From assembly GCA_040752395.1 (NCBI GenBank), contig JBFMHD010000104.1, positions 1-9,523 of the forward strand: a stretch of 9,523 bases of DNA, given 5' to 3'. Below the pieces are notes generated by a model. That model made no database searches. It was not told the DNA's origin and saw only the letters and a list, made by a program, of their open reading frames with translations. Of this stretch, positions 6,118 to 9,523 are shown piece after piece; the first letter of the stretch is position 1, and each line of letters starts with the position of its first letter. A program made the translations under genes and the position numbers. The DNA comes from JBFMHD01 sp040752395 [NCBI: Candidatus Hydrogenedentota bacterium]. GTDB taxonomy: Bacteria; JBFMHD01.

Positions 6118-6717
6118 ATGAATGAGGTGATTTACTATATAGCTGATGAAGATTCACAATTTGGACCATTTAACGAATCAGACCTTAAAAATTGGTTAGT
6201 AAATCATTCTTTCAAAAAAAATATTTATATCTGGGACTCGGTTACTAATGAATGGAATCAACCTGATAATTATAAAGAGTTGTTAAAAAATAATAAACAG
6301 ATCTCTTCACAATTGAAAAGTTTTAGCCCTAATATCGGAACCAAAATCTATCTCGAAGATGAAAGTAAATATAAAGAAAAAAGAAGATTTGTTAGATTGC
6401 CTGTTAGTGTAAAAGTAAAATATTTAGATAAAGAATCTCATCTTGCAGGATGGGAAATGAAAGATGCTATATCACAGGAGATATCTACCGCGGGTATATC
6501 GTTTTTAACAGAAGAAAAAATAAAAGTAGATTCTATTATTGTTGTAAATATTATTACTGAGTTAAATGAAGACAAAGGTATTATTTTAGAAGGAGTTGTC
6601 CGGCGTTCTGACACTACATTATTTAAAGGTATGTTTGAAACAGGTGTAGAATTTTTAGAAATTGATACAGAGACAAAATCTAAATTAAAAAACTTTTTGA
6701 AAAATTTATTATTTTGA
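6118..6717 (+). CDS. GYF_2-PilZ two-domain protein, probable c-di-GMP receptor
   Basis: A 199-residue soluble protein with no signal peptide. Residues about 4-55 match the bacterial GYF_2 type: IYYIAD, QFGPFNESDLKNWL, then a tryptophan-containing strand ending EWNQP; such modules are thought to bind peptides or partner proteins. Residues about 86-197 are a PilZ domain: RRFVR at 89-93 supplies the RxxxR c-di-GMP motif, and EISTAG at 121-126 takes the place of the usual D/NxSxxG, with Glu for Asp/Asn. FETGVEFLEID at 173-183 is the typical closing strand. The start has AGAGG 8 nt upstream. A weak TTGTGA-N17-TATTTT promoter is possible at 6052-6080. The AAA+ ATPase gene follows after 61 bp on the same strand, so co-transcription and a c-di-GMP-controlled ATPase are plausible inferences. 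Domain identity is fairly sure, ligand binding is not shown. Confidence 0.82.
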   Translation: MNEVIYYIADEDSQFGPFNESDLKNWLVNHSFKKNIYIWDSVTNEWNQPDNYKELLKNNKQISSQLKSFSPNIGTKIYLEDESKYKEKRRFVRLPVSVKVKYLDKESHLAGWEMKDAISQEISTAGISFLTEEKIKVDSIIVVNIITELNEDKGIILEGVVRRSDTTLFKGMFETGVEFLEIDTETKSKLKNFLKNLLF

Positions 6718-6735
6718 TGTATCCCTTTTTCTGAT

Positions 6736-6762
6736 ACTTCTCACTTCTTACTTCTTACTTTT
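6736..6762 (+). repeat. Tandem 7-bp repeat ACTTCTY upstream of the ATPase gene
   Basis: Three full copies (ACTTCTC at 6736, ACTTCTT at 6743 and 6750) and a partial fourth copy (6757-6760) occupy most of the 61-bp gap between the PilZ and ATPase genes. They end just before the ATPase ribosome binding site. The tract is pyrimidine-rich and could change length by slippage, altering the spacer. No function is known. Confidence 0.6.
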
Positions 6763-6778
6763 TCAGGGGAGATGAATT

Positions 6779-8116
6779 ATGGAAGAAATACAATTAGAAC
6801 ATAGACCACTGGACCCAAAAACTATTGAAGAAGCAGGTATAAGTGAAGAAATAGTTGAATCACTGATACTGAAAACAATTAAACAGGAGGGCGCTAAAAC
6901 AAGAGAGGAGCTCTCTTTGTATATTAGATTGAACCCAAATATTTTGACACCATTCCTTGATTCGTTAAAGCAGAGAAAGATGCTCGAGGTCCAGGCAGGA
7001 CTTAAATATGCGATGCTATCTCCGGGCAAAGAGATGTGTAAAATGTATGAAGAAGAGGATAACTATGTTGGCCCGGCACCTGTATCGTTTAAATCTTATT
7101 GTGAGATGGTATTATTACAGGATACAAGAGAAAAAACTGTAACACTACAGGATGTTAAAGAGATAGCTAAAGAATATCAATATACTGAAGAACAATTATT
7201 ATATTTTAAAGAAGCATTTAATTCAAGAAGGAGCGTATTCTTTTTTGGCCCCCCTGGTAACGGGAAGTCACTTGTAACCTCTTTGATGCATGCATTACTT
7301 ATAGAACCTGTGCTTATACCATATACGTTTGAATTTAACAAAAAAGTCGTGAAAATATTTGACCCCGCATATCACCAACATCTGGAAAAAGAAGATAAAG
7401 ACATAAAAGCTGCTACCCCTGAAGAATTAGCTGCAAGAATCAAGGGACAGAAGGTACGATATGATAAACGCTGGCTTGTATGTAAAGCACCACTTGTTAT
7501 TGTAGGCACTGAATTTCGGGTGAAACATTTTGAAATAAATTTTATAGGACATTTCATAGCACCACCACACCTTAAAGCTAATAACGGTATCTTTATTTTT
7601 GACGATCTGGGTAGACAACTCGATGATCATAGAGTAATCCTGAATCAGTTCATTTACCCCCTTGAAAATCAACAGACTATCATAGCGTTCCCTGGGGGCA
7701 GTAGCTTAATAGCCCCGTATAAACAGAGGCTCTTTCTCTCGACTAACCTTAACAAAGATGATATCATTGATGATGCATTTAACCGCAGACTTTTGTACCA
7801 GATATTTATATCACGACCGGATAAAGAGACTTATAAAAAGATTTATGTTAATATCGCAAAAAAGTTCGGGCTTGATGATAGTTGGGAGGACCAGCTGTAT
7901 CAGGACTCAACAGTTTTACTTGAATGGTATGACAGGGATCAGAGGTCTATACGTGCCTGTGACCCGAGAAACCTTTTTATTATGATGTTAGCTGCACTTG
8001 ATCCGGGACAAAGTTTAAAAGATATTTACAACCGACAACTATTAGAACGAATATACAAAAAGTATCCGATGGCTTACAGAACTGATGAAAAAGAATATAA
8101 GAGATCAGGATTGTGA
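6779..8116 (+). CDS. AAA+ ATPase with N-terminal winged-helix-like region
   Basis: A 445-residue cytosolic protein. Residues about 20-85 look like a winged helix (a helix with EEIVESLILKTIKQEGAKT, then TREELSLYIRL and a wing-like segment). The AAA+ core begins near 140. Walker A is GPPGNGKS at 157-164, Walker B is IFIFDD at 271-276, sensor 1 is the STN at 321-323, and the arginines at 336-337 (AFNRRL) are the likely arginine finger. A lid domain follows to about 430. A long insertion between Walker A and B (about 195-260) separates the motifs. The start has a strong AGGGGAG 7 nt upstream. It follows the GYF_2-PilZ gene and probably forms its operon partner. I do not recognise a characterised family; it resembles AAA+ proteins annotated only as ATPases. 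A remodelling or motor role linked to c-di-GMP signalling is conjecture. Confidence 0.85.
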   Translation: MEEIQLEHRPLDPKTIEEAGISEEIVESLILKTIKQEGAKTREELSLYIRLNPNILTPFLDSLKQRKMLEVQAGLKYAMLSPGKEMCKMYEEEDNYVGPAPVSFKSYCEMVLLQDTREKTVTLQDVKEIAKEYQYTEEQLLYFKEAFNSRRSVFFFGPPGNGKSLVTSLMHALLIEPVLIPYTFEFNKKVVKIFDPAYHQHLEKEDKDIKAATPEELAARIKGQKVRYDKRWLVCKAPLVIVGTEFRVKHFEINFIGHFIAPPHLKANNGIFIFDDLGRQLDDHRVILNQFIYPLENQQTIIAFPGGSSLIAPYKQRLFLSTNLNKDDIIDDAFNRRLLYQIFISRPDKETYKKIYVNIAKKFGLDDSWEDQLYQDSTVLLEWYDRDQRSIRACDPRNLFIMMLAALDPGQSLKDIYNRQLLERIYKKYPMAYRTDEKEYKRSGL

Positions 8117-8125
8117 ATGGTTTTT

Positions 8126-8199
8126 CAGGGGTCTCTTAAATAAAACTTGACGAAATTGTTAGCCCTGCTAAAATTAATTGATATTAAATAATACCCCTG
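8126..8199 (+). repeat. Inverted repeat CAGGGGT/ACCCCTG spanning the ATPase-pseudogene gap
   Basis: CAGGGGT (8126-8132) and ACCCCTG (8193-8199) are exact 7-bp complements 60 bp apart. The left arm continues into GTCTCTTAAA, matching the left arm of the hairpin at 5993-6021 (12-bp identity GGGTCTCTTAAA, 5997-6008 and 8129-8140). This suggests a terminator whose arms have been separated or half lost. The resemblance is real, the history is inferred. Confidence 0.35.
8147..8174 (+). promoter_or_regulatory. Extended -10 promoter of the broken DUF4143 ATPase, with paired repeats
   Basis: TTGACG (8147-8152), a 16-bp spacer and TGCTAAAAT (an extended -10 ending at 8174) precede the ATG at 8208. The -10 lies in CCCTGCTAAAATTA (8163-8176). 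This recurs 32 bp downstream with one change as CCCTGTTAAAATTA (8195-8208), whose last base is the first base of the start codon. A repressor bound at both sites is a possible reading. Confidence 0.5.
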
Positions 8200-8207
8200 T
8201 TAAAATT

Positions 8208-9144
8208 ATGTATATAAAAAGAGAACTCGAGGATAAAATTGGAAAATATATCAACTCACCTGAAATTCTTGCTATCATAGGACCAAGACAGACTTAATTT
8301 TAAAGAGTTCTTATCGTATCGAAATCCATTTTTATATGAAAGGCTATTTCTTAACATAAAGAAAAAGGTTGATTTGATTTTAAAAAATAAAAGAAAATCA
8401 CTACCCGTATTATCAATAGAGATGATTAAGGAATTTGAAAAATATTATCAGGAATACTCCATCTTTGGTGGATATCCCCGCGTTGTTCTAACAAAAGATA
8501 AAGATGAAAAAATAATTATACTCAAAAATATTTATAATACCTATTTTTTGAGGGAAATAAGGGACATTTTACAGATTGCTACAGAAGAGGAATTACAAAA
8601 ACTAATAAAATCTTTATCACTTCAAATAGGTTCGGAAGTTGTGTATAATGAATTGTGTAGTCTGACATCTCAAAATTATCTAAATTTAATTAAACACATT
8701 AATATTTTGGAGAACACATATATAATTAAAAAAGTCCACCCATATTGTAAAAATAAAAAAATAGAAATATCTAAGGCCCCTAAAATTTATTTTATAGATA
8801 ATGGGTTTCGAAACGTGGCAATTGATAATTTTCTCCCATTTAATAAAAGAGTAGACAGAGGAATGCTTAATGAAAATTTTGTGGCAAGTCAGCTCATCAA
8901 ACAAGGAAATAATGTTAATTATTGGAGAACAAAATCCAATGCTGAACTGGATTTTATAATAGAAAGGAACAATATGAAAATAGCTATAGAAGTAAAATCA
9001 TCATTAACCACAGATAAGGTCAGGAGGGGTTTATTAAGTTTTAAAGAAAAATATGCACCTGACAAAATAATAGTCGTTTCCGAAAACTATTCATCTTATG
9101 ATAAAATAAAAAAAATATACTTTATACCATTATTTTTTATTTAA
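8208..9144 (+). pseudogene. AAA_14/DUF4143 ATPase with its nucleotide-binding core deleted
   Basis: The first 28 codons from ATG 8208 match the usual N-terminus of these ATPases, ending IIGPRQ, the start of the P-loop GPRQxGKT. The frame then hits TAA at 8295. From about 8290 another frame resumes deep in the protein (LNFKEFLSYRNP) and runs to TAA at 9144. The rest of Walker A, Walker B and the sensors, roughly 90-100 residues by comparison with typical family length, are missing, and the reading frame changes at the junction. The remaining DUF4143 part keeps FGGYP, a helical DNA-binding-like middle, and a PD-(D/E)xK-like end: E in NENF, AELDFI, IEVKSS (Glu167, Asp193, Glu206-Lys208 in the numbering from TTG 8374). 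A 256-residue product could start at TTG 8374, but the only ribosome binding site seen is the poor AAAAAGG close to it. ATPase function must be lost. Such genes are often strain-variable and may be mobile or defence-linked, with role unknown. Confidence 0.82.
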
Positions 9145-9150
9145 TATCTT

Positions 9151-9187
9151 ATTCCTGATTATATAATTGGGCAATCAGGGAATTTTT
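9151..9187 (+). terminator. Intrinsic terminator after the DUF4143 pseudogene
   Basis: ATTCCTGATT (9151-9160) pairs with AATCAGGGAAT (9173-9183) with one bulged base and a 12-nt loop, followed directly by a TTTTT run (9183-9187). It starts 6 bp after the pseudogene stop. This is a conventional rho-independent terminator. Confidence 0.72.
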
Positions 9188-9319
9188 CCACGACTGCTCA
9201 ATTTGTGTAATTTCTGGCTATTTACTTACTTTAAGTCTAATCTCCGATATATAGGAGTTACTCTCTGAATCGCAGTAACCTGATTATGTAAACTTAATAA
9301 AAAATTATTAAATTTACTA
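9188..9319. other. Non-coding stretch without a recognised gene
   Basis: No frame with start, ribosome binding site and protein-like composition is seen on either strand. The only structure noticed is AGG(A)GTTACT (9253-9262) complementary to AGTAACCT (9274-9281), a bulged 9-bp stem with an 11-nt loop. It has no T-tract and matches no riboswitch I know. Confidence 0.45.
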
Positions 9320-9347
9320 TTGACAATTTTTATAAATTATTTATAAT
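9320..9347 (+). promoter_or_regulatory. Consensus sigma-70 promoter
   Basis: TTGACA (9320-9325) and TATAAT (9342-9347) are exact consensus boxes with a 16-bp spacer. This is the strongest promoter in the window. Transcription would start near 9354 and run through the 10-codon ORF and the repeat array to the window edge. The gene it serves may lie beyond 9523. Confidence 0.75.
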
Positions 9348-9397
9348 TTTGATAGTTTGCTATTTTTCTTTACTTTTAACTTTTCAAAGGAGTACTC

Positions 9398-9430
9398 ATG
9401 AGCGCGGGTTGCGCTCTACACAACGTATGA
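9398..9430 (+). CDS. Ten-codon ORF behind a strong promoter and ribosome binding site
   Basis: ATG at 9398 follows AAAGGAG (9386-9392) with a 5-nt spacer, the best ribosome binding site in the window, about 44 nt downstream of the expected transcription start. The frame reads MSAGCALHNV and stops with TGA at 9428. Codons 1-6 coincide with the palindrome GAGCGC-GGGTT-GCGCTC (9399-9415). It may be a leader peptide or the start of a gene interrupted by a repeat insertion. Two codons of a second start, ATGAAA, overlap the stop, and that frame closes at once. The peptide has no runs of one regulatory amino acid, so classic attenuation is not indicated. Confidence 0.3.
   Translation: MSAGCALHNV
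9399..9415 (+). repeat. GC-rich palindrome GAGCGC/GCGCTC
   Basis: A perfect 6-bp stem with a GGGTT loop starts on the last base of the ATG at 9398. It resembles small REP-type palindromes found between genes in many genomes. Copies elsewhere cannot be seen from this window. In the mRNA it would sit immediately after the start codon. Confidence 0.5.
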
Positions 9431-9450
9431 AAAACTAAAAATGATATGTT

Positions 9451-9507
9451 GGCTTCAGGCTCCGGGCTTCGGGCTCCAGCCGGCTGTAGCCCGTAGCCTG
9501 TAGCCCG
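9451..9507 (+). repeat. GC-rich 7-bp repeat array folding back on itself
   Basis: Four 7-bp units of the form GGCTYCR (9451, 9458, 9465, 9472) lead into GCCGGCT (9479-9485). They are followed by three units GTAGCCY (9486, 9493, 9500) that are approximate reverse complements of the first set. The two halves can pair as an imperfect hairpin with AGCCGGCT at its centre. GC content is far above the surroundings. It is likely an interspersed repeat of this genome rather than coding sequence. Confidence 0.65.
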
Positions 9508-9523
9508 AATTATTAGAGTTACA

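Noticed and set aside
6759-8131. Exact 11-bp direct repeat TTTTTCAGGGG on both sides of the ATPase gene, resembling a target-site duplication
   Set aside because: The left copy forms the ribosome binding site, the right one belongs to a hairpin-like arm, and no transposase or inverted ends are present. Chance is an adequate explanation.

Overview
The window comes from an AT-rich (roughly one-third GC by eye) bacterial chromosome. The MEP-pathway kinase IspE, a secreted S41 processing protease, a long-chain polyprenyl diphosphate synthase, Sec-type signal peptides and a PilZ protein point to a bacterium with a quinone or other polyprenoid pathway. Low GC, many TPRs and an MNT/HEPN cassette fit a deltaproteobacterium-like or candidate-phylum lineage, but the sequence does not fix the taxon.

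Layout. (1) 2-181 is the tail of a coiled-coil protein on the + strand. (2) 233-4023 is a compact minus-strand operon transcribed leftwards: ctpA-like protease, exported TPR protein (4-bp ATGA overlap), then ispE (3-bp gap). (3) 4076-4240 is a divergent promoter region holding an eroded remnant of a polyprenyl synthase gene, with its 5' end fused to its 3' end. (4) 4241-4925 is an overlapping MNT nucleotidyltransferase/HEPN pair of the MntA-HepT type. (5) 4962-5984 is the intact polyprenyl diphosphate synthase, followed by a perfect 13-bp hairpin. (6) 6118-8116 is a GYF_2-PilZ protein and an AAA+ ATPase, probably one transcription unit. (7) 8208-9144 is a broken AAA_14/DUF4143 ATPase that has lost its nucleotide-binding core, with a terminator behind it. 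(8) 9145-9523 has no convincing gene. It holds a consensus sigma-70 promoter with a strong ribosome binding site leading to a 10-codon ORF that coincides with a palindrome, then a GC-rich array of 7-bp repeats that folds back on itself.

The main unexpected result is that the MNT/HEPN pair lies between two copies of polyprenyl synthase sequence: an intact gene to its right, and to its left a remnant of about 115 bp that keeps 60 bp of perfectly matching 5' sequence and about 45 bp of diverged 3' sequence. The identical 5' segment contains a TTGACA-N17-TATAAA promoter-like element that could now transcribe the toxin-antitoxin pair. No whole new system is demonstrable. The GYF_2-PilZ/AAA+ pair and the terminal repeat structure are the other items most worth following up.
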